Source: a virus. From it: a DNA stretch of 64,000 nucleotides. Below, in pieces: positions 49,769 through 59,341 of the stretch. The notes beneath the pieces were generated by a model. The model did not search any database, was not told where the DNA came from, and saw only the letters and a program-made list of their open reading frames with translations. The stretch lies in the IMG/VR virus record IMGVR_UViG_3300028895_000881, positions 19,069 to 83,068 of that record; one strand, 5' to 3'. Positions within the stretch are counted from its first letter, which is position 1. Each line of letters starts with the position of its first letter. A program made the position numbers and the translations under genes.

Positions 49769-52096
49769 TTACACAGTACCGGTGAGAGACAGGGTCAGTC
49801 CGTCCGTTCCAGCCGGCTGAACTGCCGGGTAGGTGACTTCGAAGAGCAACATGTGCGGAACACCCGGGGGCACCACGAACCCGAGCTGTGCGAGAGGTTG
49901 AACGATGAACGCGCCGACCGGGACGCCGGGGGCGATGGGGCCACCGAGTGTGCTCAAGTCGAAACCGGCCGGGCTGTAGCCCGCGCCGCCGAGGGGATCG
50001 ATGATGGGCACCACAGGGCCACCCAGAGGACCGAGGTAGACCTGCACGAAAGTGCCGGCGGTGAAGGGACCACCGACCGCCCAGAAGAGCTGGAGGGGTC
50101 CTGGGCTGCCTGGAGGGCCTGCCGGGGCCGGAGCCACCGTGAAACCCGTCGTGCTGTTGATGACATCGAACTCCTGAACGATGAGCGGAGGCACGATGAT
50201 CGCCGGAGGCGTCGGCACCAACATCTGCCTCGAGTAGGTGTCTTCGACTACCCCACTGGCAGCCAGGGTGATACGACCCTGAGCGTCAATCGTCAGATCA
50301 GTCCGCGTGTAGGATCCGGGCGCAACGCCCGTAGCCGTAAGGTCCACGCTGACAGCACCGTCATCGACACCAGAGTTGGTGATCGAGGTGCCCACACCTG
50401 CCGAGAGGACCCGGTTGTCGGTGAGGCCAGCAGCCACGGCGTGCGTGATGAACGGGGCCGTGCTCGGGGCCGCACCACCACCGCCACCACCAGCGATCTC
50501 GTCGATGGCGTCCTGGACGTTCTCGGAGACAAGACCAGAGACCGTGTTGTCGTAGAACAGCGACGTACCGATGGTCAGCGCCTGACGAGTGACGGAGCCG
50601 ATCTGCGTGATGGTGCCGTACTCCGAGGAACCGAGGCGCAGGAAAGCAGTGCCGACGACACCTGTGCTGTCGATCGAGAACCCGAGGAATCCCGGGGCTC
50701 CCGTCGTCGTATCTCCCAGAAGTGTGCGTCGCAGGGTCAGCGACAGATCGCCAGGCACCGCCGCAGCCGTCGGGTTGAGCTCGATAGCTTGTGTGACAAC
50801 ACCACCGGGATCAACCGTGATGACGCACCCGTTGTCGAAAATGAGGTCTTCGGACCACGAACGAATTGAGAAGCAACCGGGGCCAACACCCACCTGCTCG
50901 AAACGACAATGGTTGAACATCGCCGTGACGCCACCAAAGGCAGGCACCGTGGAGTCCACCGTGCCGAGCGACGGTCCGAGAAAGAAGCAGTCCTTGGCGA
51001 TGAGTGCTGAAGTGCCAGCCGCAGCAAAAACGTCAAACGCCAGAGAGTCGTCACTGAACGTATCGGTCTGAATGACGCGAGTGTTGTCCAGGAAGGCTCG
51101 TCCCCGCTCGACAGAGATGCCCGCACCCTGGTTCGCTGCACCACCGCCATTCTGAAGCAGTTCGGTGTTCACCAAGTAGACATCGCCCTCACCGATCTTG
51201 CGGAGCAGCGCGTTGGTGGTCGCACCAACGTTCTCGAGGACGAGGTTCGAGATGTAGCAGTACTCACCGAGGTTCGGCAGGTTGGCCGTGAACGTGAGCG
51301 CAGGAACACCACCACCGTTGGCGGCGCGGACGTTCACGCTGCGATCGAAGTCAGGGTGCTCCCCGTTGCCACCGCCCGAGCTCGGCCACCCGATGACGTG
51401 AACGTAGGGTTTGAACTCCACGTCCTCTTCGTAGAGACCCGGGCGAACGGCTACGATCATCGGTTGCGTCGCACTCGGAGCGATACCACCGTTGAAATCG
51501 GCGTTGGTCTCAGCGGCCAAGATGGCCTCAGAGATTGTCGAGAAATCCGCGAACCCTTCCGCAACCGCCGGATCGTTCGGGGCCTGGAGGTTGTCCTTGC
51601 CCCGGTTGGCATCGACGTAGATGATGCGACCGCTGGCGCTGACATGCTGGACCAGGCAGAGAAGCCGGTTCAAGTTGAAGTTTTGGTCGTTGGCCCAACC
51701 CTCCGCAGAGATATCCACGGGGATGATGCCGGTGCCATCCCGGCGCTCACCAGCAGCGACAAGCTTGAGGTCACCAAAGAAGGTGTCGTAGCGAAGACGA
51801 ACGTACTGCTCATCTTGTGTCGGGAGGCCCGCGTCGATGACGAGGCGAATGAGGTACGGACCCTCGTTGTCCACCGTAAAGGTGACGGGACCCGGTCCGA
51901 AGATGTTGCCGACCAGGGTGGCGGCCGACGGGTTTCGGTCTTTATCCTCGGGAGCGAAGGCGATCGACCAGGCGTAGCTGGTCGCCGGGCCTCCGACTTG
52001 GTCGAGCTGCACCACGTCCCCAGCACGGAGATCGTCGCGGCTCGCCCCGACCACCGGATTGATACCGTTGACGAGACTTTGGATCAGTGCGGGCAT
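49769..52096 (-). CDS. Beta-helix tailspike candidate
   Basis: A 775-aa protein. Residues 1-110 look like a PKD/Ig-type domain (AGDVVQLDQVGGPATSYAWS; EGPYLIRLVIDAG). From about 150 the pattern IIYVDANRGKDN, then FADFSTISEAILAA, AVRPGLYEEDVEF and repeated short strands with NxxF/NHCRFEQVG matches a right-handed parallel beta-helix of the pectate-lyase type, common in phage tailspikes that bind or cleave surface polysaccharide. The C-terminal third (about 500-775) has Gly/Pro-rich segments. AGGA precedes the ATG, and GCCTATAG lies 47 bases upstream. Catalytic residues cannot be identified by eye. Confidence 0.78.
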   Translation of the reverse strand: MPALIQSLVNGINPVVGASRDDLRAGDVVQLDQVGGPATSYAWSIAFAPEDKDRNPSAATLVGNIFGPGPVTFTVDNEGPYLIRLVIDAGLPTQDEQYVRLRYDTFFGDLKLVAAGERRDGTGIIPVDISAEGWANDQNFNLNRLLCLVQHVSASGRIIYVDANRGKDNLQAPNDPAVAEGFADFSTISEAILAAETNADFNGGIAPSATQPMIVAVRPGLYEEDVEFKPYVHVIGWPSSGGGNGEHPDFDRSVNVRAANGGGVPALTFTANLPNLGEYCYISNLVLENVGATTNALLRKIGEGDVYLVNTELLQNGGGAANQGAGISVERGRAFLDNTRVIQTDTFSDDSLAFDVFAAAGTSALIAKDCFFLGPSLGTVDSTVPAFGGVTAMFNHCRFEQVGVGPGCFSIRSWSEDLIFDNGCVITVDPGGVVTQAIELNPTAAAVPGDLSLTLRRTLLGDTTTGAPGFLGFSIDSTGVVGTAFLRLGSSEYGTITQIGSVTRQALTIGTSLFYDNTVSGLVSENVQDAIDEIAGGGGGGAAPSTAPFITHAVAAGLTDNRVLSAGVGTSITNSGVDDGAVSVDLTATGVAPGSYTRTDLTIDAQGRITLAASGVVEDTYSRQMLVPTPPAIIVPPLIVQEFDVINSTTGFTVAPAPAGPPGSPGPLQLFWAVGGPFTAGTFVQVYLGPLGGPVVPIIDPLGGAGYSPAGFDLSTLGGPIAPGVPVGAFIVQPLAQLGFVVPPGVPHMLLFEVTYPAVQPAGTDGLTLSLTGTV

Positions 52097-52142
52097 GTTG
52101 CTTCCTCGGCCGGAGAGATCGGCGGTTCTATCCTTGGGGCCC

Positions 52143-52150
52143 CTATAGGC
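52143..52150 (-). promoter_or_regulatory. GCCTATAG element upstream of spike gene
   Basis: In the 69-base gap between two structural genes the minus strand reads GGGCCTATAGGGGCCCC, which includes GCCTATAG and overlaps short palindromes. It lies 47 bases before the ATG of the beta-helix protein. It is one of four intergenic copies of the element. Confidence 0.42.
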
Positions 52151-52165
52151 CCGCCACCGAGGGAG

Positions 52166-53590
52166 CTAGATGAAGAATTGAGACGAAACGTCCTCGCCCA
52201 GCACCGTAAATGGCGTTCGAACGCCCAGACGCTCCACCGTCAGGCGGTAAGACTGTCCTGTGGCCTCCTGGGGCATCCTCGTGGCAATTTGGAGCGTGCT
52301 CGGCGCGACACGCACACCGGTCGCGAAAGATCCCGCAGGCACCAAACCGACAGGACCGCCGTTGTTGCCGAGCAAAGTCTCGAGACGATAGTCTCCCGCG
52401 TTCTGCCCTTCGAGAAAAGTTAGAGTTTCACCTTCAACGGCGTTCGAGAAATCCTGGTTTGGATCCTCGATTTCACCATCCGCGTTAATGGTGGCCGTCC
52501 CCGTCAGCCCGGTAGGGCTTGTCGTGTACGGGTTCGCCACGAGGTCGCCGTTCTCATCTTCATCAAGAGCTCCGACGAGGCGTAGCAGGCCCACGACTCG
52601 GTAGCGTCCCAATGTCGCGGCATCTTCTCCTCCGCTCGTCGGCTTCGTGTTGGGGCCGTCGAGAATCTCGAGCACCGCTCCGGGGCACACCGCACGGAAA
52701 TCCAAAGTCACGTCCTGAAAGAGCTGACGCCCGGGAAGAGTGACTCCCTGCGTCCCCACAATTTCTTTCATGCCGCAACAGAACTTGCGGAAGTCCTCGT
52801 AGTACCACGAGTCCAGATCGATCATGGGCTCGGCAGTGAACAGGTCGCCGAACGTATCCAGGAACAGATGCCGGTACTCGTAGAGGGCCTTAGCCGGCTT
52901 GAGCGCTCGCAGGATCCGGACGTTGTTTCGGAACACACGGAAAGGGTCCACAGGGAACCCAGTCCCAAGCTCTCCTCGAATCAGGTCACCGGTCGTCGGG
53001 TCCGTGAATACGGTCCGGCATAGAACGTTGACCTCGAACTCGTGCTGCTCCCCAAGACCCCAAGCCGTGTTGGGATCAGTCGAGAAGTCGACCTTGGCCA
53101 GCACATCCACTACGGCTTCAGTCAGCAGGTTGAGGCCCTCCTCGACCACGTCCTCGGTTGCTCCTTGAAGGAGCAGCAGGATCATGCGGCGCAAGAACTC
53201 ACGGTACGTGAGGTCGCCGTCGATCTCCGGAACGCCTCGAGGCGTCTTGTCCGTGTCCGGAAAAACGAGCGTACCGATCATCTGCCAGAGATACTCGGGC
53301 CGCGCGAAATCTACGTCCGACTCGAGCGTCACGTCCTCGAGCTCGAGTTGAATCTTGGCGAGCTGTTCGGCGATGGCCTGGAACTGCAAGACGTAGAAAG
53401 GCCCAGGCACCTCCGCCACGTAGTTGGACGGAAGCACGTCCTGAAACGTCCGAAGGATCGAGTTGGTGATGTCGCGAAGTGAGCGACTTCCCTGCTGCCC
53501 TGCCGTAGAGACCGGCGCCGGGTTCTGCTCGCGCTGAAACGGCAGGTACGGCGTCTTGGGAAGAATGAGGGGCTTGTCTTCGTCAGACAC
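52166..53590 (-). CDS. Baseplate-associated protein in gpI position
   Basis: A 474-aa protein read from GTG 53590, which overlaps the gpJ-like gene by 8 bases and has GGAGG nine bases upstream; the longer ATG ORF is a shadow of the upstream gene. The N-terminal half is helical (FYVLQFQAIAEQLAKIQLELEDVTLES; YREFLRRMILLLLQGATEDVVEEGL), and the C-terminal half is beta-rich with a CCGMKEI segment. In P2-like phages the gene following J encodes tail protein I, which links baseplate to fibres; position and size are the main basis for this call. No sequence motif proves it. Confidence 0.6.
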   Translation of the reverse strand: MSDEDKPLILPKTPYLPFQREQNPAPVSTAGQQGSRSLRDITNSILRTFQDVLPSNYVAEVPGPFYVLQFQAIAEQLAKIQLELEDVTLESDVDFARPEYLWQMIGTLVFPDTDKTPRGVPEIDGDLTYREFLRRMILLLLQGATEDVVEEGLNLLTEAVVDVLAKVDFSTDPNTAWGLGEQHEFEVNVLCRTVFTDPTTGDLIRGELGTGFPVDPFRVFRNNVRILRALKPAKALYEYRHLFLDTFGDLFTAEPMIDLDSWYYEDFRKFCCGMKEIVGTQGVTLPGRQLFQDVTLDFRAVCPGAVLEILDGPNTKPTSGGEDAATLGRYRVVGLLRLVGALDEDENGDLVANPYTTSPTGLTGTATINADGEIEDPNQDFSNAVEGETLTFLEGQNAGDYRLETLLGNNGGPVGLVPAGSFATGVRVAPSTLQIATRMPQEATGQSYRLTVERLGVRTPFTVLGEDVSSQFFI

Positions 53591-56500
53591 CGCGCGTGTC
53601 CTCCACGAAGGTGAAGATGAAATTGCCCACGTCAAAGAACTCGATGGTGCCGGCTTCGATGTCCTGCACCCGCGCCTCCACGAACGCAACCGTGTAAGTC
53701 ACCGTGAACGCATGGAGCTCCGGACGGTCATCCGCTGCCAAGGAGACGAGAACTCGGTTGGCTGTAAGCTGCTCGCGAATCGCCTGAATCTCCGCCGCAG
53801 TGTTCGCCGCCGGGTTGTTGTTTTCGATGGTCTCGTCATCGCTGAACCCAGGAATGACGAGCCCGTCGTTGCCGATGATGAACGCCTGGTCTGCTTGTTC
53901 TCGAAGCACTGTCGGGTCCGTCGTGACCAGCGAGAGTTGCTGGTCATCCTTGAACACACCAGTGAACTGAGTCCCATCGCCACCCCCATCCGTGGTGGGA
54001 TTGTCCAGCGGGTTCTCGAGGAGCCAGGTCTTTACCGTGTCGGTCGAGTACGGGATCGCCTTCGTCCCGAGAATGACCTCCACATCGCCTGCCTCAGAGG
54101 GCACCGACTCGCGCACGACCAAGCTGTTCTGGCTTCGAGCCAACTTCCGAATCGGACTCTCCACGTACGAGACGCCGGTCGTGTTGTCGATGACCGCGAC
54201 GATGTCCGACTGTCGTACCGCCGCCCCCAACGGGAGAGCTCGCAGGAAGGTCGTCAGGTTGGTCCGCACGTTCGTGTCAGCAGTCGAAGTACGGAAGCCG
54301 TTTTGAGTGACGATCGTAGCCGTGATATCTACCGGGATCGGCACGGCCTCCTTCGCCAACACATCAGCAGTCAAGTGCTTCTGGGCATCCAGGCTTGCCT
54401 GCGCGCTGGGGATGACGAAGTTCGTCTGGTACGTGACCGTGAAGTTCTCCGCATGGTCGTAGTCCACCAACACGCTCTGTCCGCTGCGGATCTGGCTGTT
54501 AGGCGTACGACGGATACTGAGCGCCGTAGTCTGCGTACCCGGCACGATCACGTAGTCTGAAACACCGCTCGGGTCCTGGGGACCACGGTACTGAACCGTG
54601 CGCTCCGTGTTGAACACCGCGACCGTCAATGGGTTCGCACCAAGGTTGTCAACGAACTCATCGAACTCGCCGAGAAGAATACGTTCCTCGTTCGTCACGG
54701 AGATGCTCTCACCACTCGGAACCCCGTTGACCTGGATGATGTTCAGGAACGCTTGCGCGTCCTCTGAACGACCGAGCAGAAGCGGATCATCCAGGCGCAC
54801 GAACTCAAAGTTCTCCTCCGGAAGCTGCCCAGACACCTGACCCGAAACACTGACCACTGAATTCACGGGCTGTCGGGTAAAGACGAACCGTGTGCTCGTC
54901 AGGTAGCGGTAGTCGCCCAACACGATGTCGCCGAAGGCCACGGTGGGCTGACTGCCCGTGTTGGTGAGCTGGATAGTGCGGTAGTCCAGGATCTCCACAT
55001 CAGCCAGGTTGAAGAAGGTGCCCTGAGTCGCATTGCGCAAACCCAGACCCAAGGTGGGGTCGTCAAGCAGTTCCGCGATCGGGTTCGACGGCGACAGGTT
55101 CGTGTCCAGAGCTCGGAACTGAAGTGCAAGCGGGTTGCCGATGATCTGGAACTGCACGTCGAACGCAGTCTCAAACGTAAAGGCAAAGGTGTCGGTGACG
55201 TTGCCGACCGACGCACCTCGAAGCCACACGTCTACCTTGCCGCCGACATGCTTGTTGAAATCGGTGTCGAAGTCCCGCTGCATTAGATCGTTGCCCGCAG
55301 CCACGACCGACACCTCTTGGACTCCGGCAACATCCGCCGCTACTTGGAAGGTCCCCTGCTCGGTGCCCGAATCCACCGAGGCCAGCGCGTTGCGGGTACG
55401 GGTAGCGAGAAGCAGATTGGTCTCCTGGTTCGAACCTCCAAATGTCGGGTTGTTGTTGGTGACCGACAGGCCCGGAAGCGACGTTACGATAGTCCGGATC
55501 TGACCCGCCCCCAGGTTGCCGGCGGTACCTGGAGATTCTGCCTCGATGGGGAGCTGAATCTGGTAGGTGTTCGTCGTCGGGTTGAAGAAGGATGCGACGT
55601 TGTTGATGGGAATGGATCCGTCCGTCGTTGTCACGAAGCGCACAGCACCGCTGGCGATGCGAGTACCCAACGGGATGAACAACGTAGACGAAGGTCGCGT
55701 TCGAGTGAAGAACGTGGCGAACCCTCGAGCTCGAGTACCCGAACGGCGGAAGACGCCATTGCGGGACGCAAGCTGATCAAACGACTGGTCGAACAGGGCC
55801 TGCGTGTCGGCCGGGTTCTGGAGCTCGAACACCTGCTGAAGCGCCTGCTTGTACGGGCTCTGTGCGACCGGGGTAGGAGTACCATTAGCCTCGATGCCAT
55901 CCACCTGGAGCAGCGTGTCCACAGACTGAACGCGGTAGCTCCAGTCCACGAGGAAACGCAATCGAACGGCCTCATTGGCGGCTGGGTCTACGACCGTGTC
56001 ACGAATGACGGATCCCGGCTGCACCGCGATCTGCGGAGTTGTCCGCGAGATGGCCGTCAGCGTGTCTTCAACGATCTCGAGCCGTGACGGGGCCGGGAAC
56101 GTTCCGACATTCTCCCGGATGATCGTCGGTCGTCCCGACACCTCGGGGGAAAACGCAGACTCCACCTCAAGCTGTGTCGCCGAATTGTAGAACACCGCCG
56201 TCGCAACGTAGAACAGAGGTTCGGTCAGGTCGGTGGCCGCAAACTCAGCAATAGGCACCGTGGGAGGCACGCTTCCCGGCCCAGCCTGGCGATTGTGCCG
56301 GAACGTGTAGAACGACCGGCTAACCAAAGACTGCACGCTGTACGTGCTCCGGATAGTCCTCGTGGTCTCCGGCACCTCGAAAGTCTCCACGAAGTCCGTA
56401 CGGAGAAGCGCAGACCGTTCCTGGATGGTGATGGCAGCGGCGAGTTCGGGAGTCAGTGGGATGCTCTCGAGGTTCTGGATCACGTCGTTACTGCTCGTCT

Positions 56501-57128
56501 GCGTCTCCGTGATTTTGACGTAGAGAGGGTCGGCAGCCGGAGTACCATCAGGGTTGGTCGCAACCGGGTTGTCCACCTGAAGGCTGCCGATCGTCGTCGT
56601 CTCCTGCACCGTCGTCACATCCGACAACGTGTTCAGATTGACGCGCTGGTAGCCTGTGGAACCGCCACCAGTAAACCTCGAAGCGTAGAAGTTGATCCCA
56701 CGAAAAGTGGAGTTGGCCACTCCCTCGATGCGAATCTCTACCTCGTCGTCGAACTGCTCGACGCTGATGTTGCTCGGGACCGTTCCGATGAGAGCGATGT
56801 CCGCCTCTTGAACCAGCGTCACTTCGACGCGAGCCGAAGCCGACACGGCACCAGAAAAGGAGACAGAACGCACCTCGATAATGTTGAGGCCAGCAGCGAG
56901 CTCGAGGCCGTCCGGGAACACAGACGGGTTCGGGAAGGAAAAGGTCGTCCCCTCGAACAGAATGAAGTCGGGATCGGAAGTGAAAGCCCCGCCACGGATC
57001 GAAATCTGCATGTCGATCGTGTCGGCATCCATGGTTCCTTGGAAGAACCTGGAGGTCATCGTCGTAGAAAAGATGGTGGTCTCTCGAGCGACGCCATCCG
57101 GGCCAATGATTTGTGGAGTCGATGCCAT
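53583..57128 (-). CDS. Baseplate J-like protein
   Basis: A 1181-aa protein. The centre (about 525-600) carries the baseplate_J signature: EAESPGTAGNLGAGQI, then GLSVTNNNPTFGG, NQETNLLLATRTRNAL, then GTEQGTF and GVQEVSVV. These are the conserved landmarks of P2 gpJ and related wedge proteins, which connect the baseplate periphery. The N-terminal ~350 residues form beta-rich additional domains, making it much longer than P2 gpJ (302 aa). AGGAGG lies eight bases before the ATG, which overlaps the gp25-like gene by one base. Confidence 0.87.
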   Translation of the reverse strand: MASTPQIIGPDGVARETTIFSTTMTSRFFQGTMDADTIDMQISIRGGAFTSDPDFILFEGTTFSFPNPSVFPDGLELAAGLNIIEVRSVSFSGAVSASARVEVTLVQEADIALIGTVPSNISVEQFDDEVEIRIEGVANSTFRGINFYASRFTGGGSTGYQRVNLNTLSDVTTVQETTTIGSLQVDNPVATNPDGTPAADPLYVKITETQTSSNDVIQNLESIPLTPELAAAITIQERSALLRTDFVETFEVPETTRTIRSTYSVQSLVSRSFYTFRHNRQAGPGSVPPTVPIAEFAATDLTEPLFYVATAVFYNSATQLEVESAFSPEVSGRPTIIRENVGTFPAPSRLEIVEDTLTAISRTTPQIAVQPGSVIRDTVVDPAANEAVRLRFLVDWSYRVQSVDTLLQVDGIEANGTPTPVAQSPYKQALQQVFELQNPADTQALFDQSFDQLASRNGVFRRSGTRARGFATFFTRTRPSSTLFIPLGTRIASGAVRFVTTTDGSIPINNVASFFNPTTNTYQIQLPIEAESPGTAGNLGAGQIRTIVTSLPGLSVTNNNPTFGGSNQETNLLLATRTRNALASVDSGTEQGTFQVAADVAGVQEVSVVAAGNDLMQRDFDTDFNKHVGGKVDVWLRGASVGNVTDTFAFTFETAFDVQFQIIGNPLALQFRALDTNLSPSNPIAELLDDPTLGLGLRNATQGTFFNLADVEILDYRTIQLTNTGSQPTVAFGDIVLGDYRYLTSTRFVFTRQPVNSVVSVSGQVSGQLPEENFEFVRLDDPLLLGRSEDAQAFLNIIQVNGVPSGESISVTNEERILLGEFDEFVDNLGANPLTVAVFNTERTVQYRGPQDPSGVSDYVIVPGTQTTALSIRRTPNSQIRSGQSVLVDYDHAENFTVTYQTNFVIPSAQASLDAQKHLTADVLAKEAVPIPVDITATIVTQNGFRTSTADTNVRTNLTTFLRALPLGAAVRQSDIVAVIDNTTGVSYVESPIRKLARSQNSLVVRESVPSEAGDVEVILGTKAIPYSTDTVKTWLLENPLDNPTTDGGGDGTQFTGVFKDDQQLSLVTTDPTVLREQADQAFIIGNDGLVIPGFSDDETIENNNPAANTAAEIQAIREQLTANRVLVSLAADDRPELHAFTVTYTVAFVEARVQDIEAGTIEFFDVGNFIFTFVEDTRGV

Positions 57129-58312
57129 CAGGTGATTCCTCCTGGCGGCGCAATGCCAGGAATGGTGCCGGTCCGACGATCAAGACCGAAGCCACCAAGA
57201 CCGAGCGAAAGGCCGTTGGTACCGGCAAGTGCCGCTGTGCCCGGAGCCGCGAAAACTGTGGAAACGACCACCGGCACGTTGGAAGCGTTCGCTGCGATGA
57301 TCTGCACCTCGAACACCGTCGGGTCGAACTCAGAGGGCAGCGTGTTGATCGCGATGACGTTGGCCAGACGCTGGCGAGCCGTGACCTCTTGGTAGCGACC
57401 GGCGAACTCTTGAAGTCGCTGGAAGACCGTCAGCGCGTTGATCACGTCCTCGTTGACGGAGGCCAAGCCCGTACCTGTCGCCTTGGTGCCGATGCGTGTG
57501 AGCAACGTGGTCCCATACTCGGGGTGAAAGGGGTTGGAGCCCTTGATCGTGCTCAGCACCTTGAGCACGTCCTGGTTCAACAGATCCTCGTTGACGACCG
57601 TGAAAGGAGTGCCGTCAGCAGAGATGAGGTAGTCGTTCTCGATACCGAATCCCTGGCAGCGCCGACAGTAGCGTTGGTACGTCGTGTAGGAGACCTTGAA
57701 GACCGGGTTGCCTTTTACCGGCTGCGTGAACTGAGGAAAACGAACCGTGACTCGACGGATGTTCGCCACACCAGGCGTGGTAGCGATCTCTGGACGCTCT
57801 GCGAACCGCCACGGCGGGTAAACCATCCGTCCTCGAGCTCGAGTCTGGTTCACAAAACCGAGTTGGGGAGCACCATCCCCAGTCACGATGACCTGCGAGC
57901 GCGTCCCCTGGTCACTTAAATCCGTCAGCCGCAAATAGCCGTTGAGATTCTGAGCGACGATGGTGACCTGCCCATTCCGGAACGCTGCGTTTAGAAGACC
58001 GACGACCCGGTCTGTCGTGATGCGGGCCCCAACCGGAAGCTCGTAGTTCTCGATCGACTGAGTGCGGTTCCGGATCGAGATCGTGTTCTCGTTCTGGATG
58101 ACGCGGAAAGGACCACTGACCGAACCGTAGAGCTGAGCTCGGCTATGGAGCCCATCTCTCGGCACCGAAAGCTGGTCGTTCGCAGTGATGCGGATGCTGT
58201 TCGAAGCAACAGGCTGCCGGGTGACCAACGACCTCCGGTCGTCGCCCAAAACCACTTCCTCCTCCACCGTGAGGTGGGGGCACGCATGGGCGATCTGGAA
58301 GTCGAAACTCAT
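57128..58312 (-). CDS. gp25/gpW-like baseplate wedge protein, extended
   Basis: A 394-aa protein. The segment VLKVLSTIKGSNPFHPEYGTTLLTRIG (about 250-276, in parts LSTIKGSNPF and PEYGTTLL) matches the GPW/gp25 pattern, where a conserved Gly-x-x-x-(F/P)-x-x-x-(F/Y)-G segment forms the wedge core. The preceding ~215 residues are an extra beta-rich domain ending in a CRRCQG pair (about 217-220). The C-terminus is Gly/Leu-rich. Its order directly before a J-like gene is the normal one in myophages. GCCTATAG is 18 bases upstream of the ATG. Confidence 0.7.
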   Translation of the reverse strand: MSFDFQIAHACPHLTVEEEVVLGDDRRSLVTRQPVASNSIRITANDQLSVPRDGLHSRAQLYGSVSGPFRVIQNENTISIRNRTQSIENYELPVGARITTDRVVGLLNAAFRNGQVTIVAQNLNGYLRLTDLSDQGTRSQVIVTGDGAPQLGFVNQTRARGRMVYPPWRFAERPEIATTPGVANIRRVTVRFPQFTQPVKGNPVFKVSYTTYQRYCRRCQGFGIENDYLISADGTPFTVVNEDLLNQDVLKVLSTIKGSNPFHPEYGTTLLTRIGTKATGTGLASVNEDVINALTVFQRLQEFAGRYQEVTARQRLANVIAINTLPSEFDPTVFEVQIIAANASNVPVVVSTVFAAPGTAALAGTNGLSLGLGGFGLDRRTGTIPGIAPPGGIT

Positions 58313-58330
58313 GGCTCACTCAGGGAAGGG

Positions 58331-58338
58331 CTATAGGC
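58331..58338 (-). promoter_or_regulatory. GCCTATAG element upstream of gp25-like gene
   Basis: On the minus strand GCCTATAG occupies the 30-base gap after the 332-aa gene and ends 18 bases before the ATG of the gp25-like gene. If it is a -10 element, the leader would be about 12 bases. It is the fourth intergenic copy. Confidence 0.42.
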
Positions 58339-58342
58339 AAAT

Positions 58343-59341
58343 TCACACGGCAAACGGGTCTGTACCGTCTGGATCCTCCAAAAGCGTGTCGTAGAAGGCG
58401 ATACCGCTCGGGTCCACCTGGCCGCTTTCGGCGTTGATGTCGTTGCTCGCTTCGGATAGTGAAGTTCCATCCGCACGGCGACCGAGGTTGATACGTGTAA
58501 AGTCAGGCTCGCCGTTCTCATCCGTTTCGTAAAAAGTCCTGTCCATCTGGTTCACGATGTCGGTCAGATGAAGGTTTCGAGCGAAACGGTTGGCGTCCGG
58601 AGGCACTGGATAGTCAGGCACCGAGCCGCCTACAGCTTGCTGGATCAGAGAGTCGCGCTCTTCCATGAGCTGCTCACGTAAGTCCATCAGCTTGACAATC
58701 TTCTCCTCGAGCTGAGTGAGCTCCGCAAGTTCTTGCCGTACCCACCGGCGAGCCCAGTCCATCTTGATCGCGACCTTCGCCCCCGCAGTAGCCTCTTCCA
58801 CGTACCGACCTGCGTTGCGCGTCAAGTCAGTCAGCTTGACGGACAGCCCGCCAGGGTACCGACCCCCCACGTCATACGAGTCCGCGCTCGTCACCGAAAT
58901 CACGCCACCGTAAGGCTGATCGAACGGGGTGGACTCGAACCCGGCTTGGGTGACGACCTCGTTGGGGTTGTCGTCGTCGTCATCCTGGGGATCTTCATCG
59001 GTCGTGAACTGCACCTCATCAGGCTGCAACCACAACGAGATCGACATCGGGTTGCCCCCTTGGGCGATATACGCCTGCACGAGCTTCTCGAGCGACGACC
59101 CCGGGGAAACGACGAACCGAGTGCGTTCCTCCGTCACCGTCGTGACCTCTCGCTCGGCACCGGTCTCGGTCTGCACCACGTCAGTCCGCGACCGATAAAA
59201 AACGGTGATGCGTCCGATACGGTTGAGCTCAGCGTTGATGACCTGCAAGCGACCCCGAACAGCACGCCGCTCGTTCAGCGTCCAGTCACGAAAAGCCTTC
59301 CATTGGCAGGCTCGCATGGTTCCGAGGAAGTTGAAGGGCAT
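58343..59341 (-). CDS. Baseplate-region structural protein
   Basis: A 332-aa protein. The N-terminal segment (MRACQWKAFRDWTLNERRAV, about 9-28) is helical and basic. An acidic Asp-run (DEDPQDDDDDNPNE, about 115-128) marks a linker, and residues 200-240 form a coiled-coil-like helix (QELAELTQLEEKIVKLMDL). It begins one base into the preceding stop (TGATG) with GGAGA upstream. It lies between the 895-aa protein and the gp25-like gene, so it is probably a baseplate component, but no family is recognised. Confidence 0.68.
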   Translation of the reverse strand: MPFNFLGTMRACQWKAFRDWTLNERRAVRGRLQVINAELNRIGRITVFYRSRTDVVQTETGAEREVTTVTEERTRFVVSPGSSLEKLVQAYIAQGGNPMSISLWLQPDEVQFTTDEDPQDDDDDNPNEVVTQAGFESTPFDQPYGGVISVTSADSYDVGGRYPGGLSVKLTDLTRNAGRYVEEATAGAKVAIKMDWARRWVRQELAELTQLEEKIVKLMDLREQLMEERDSLIQQAVGGSVPDYPVPPDANRFARNLHLTDIVNQMDRTFYETDENGEPDFTRINLGRRADGTSLSEASNDINAESGQVDPSGIAFYDTLLEDPDGTDPFAV

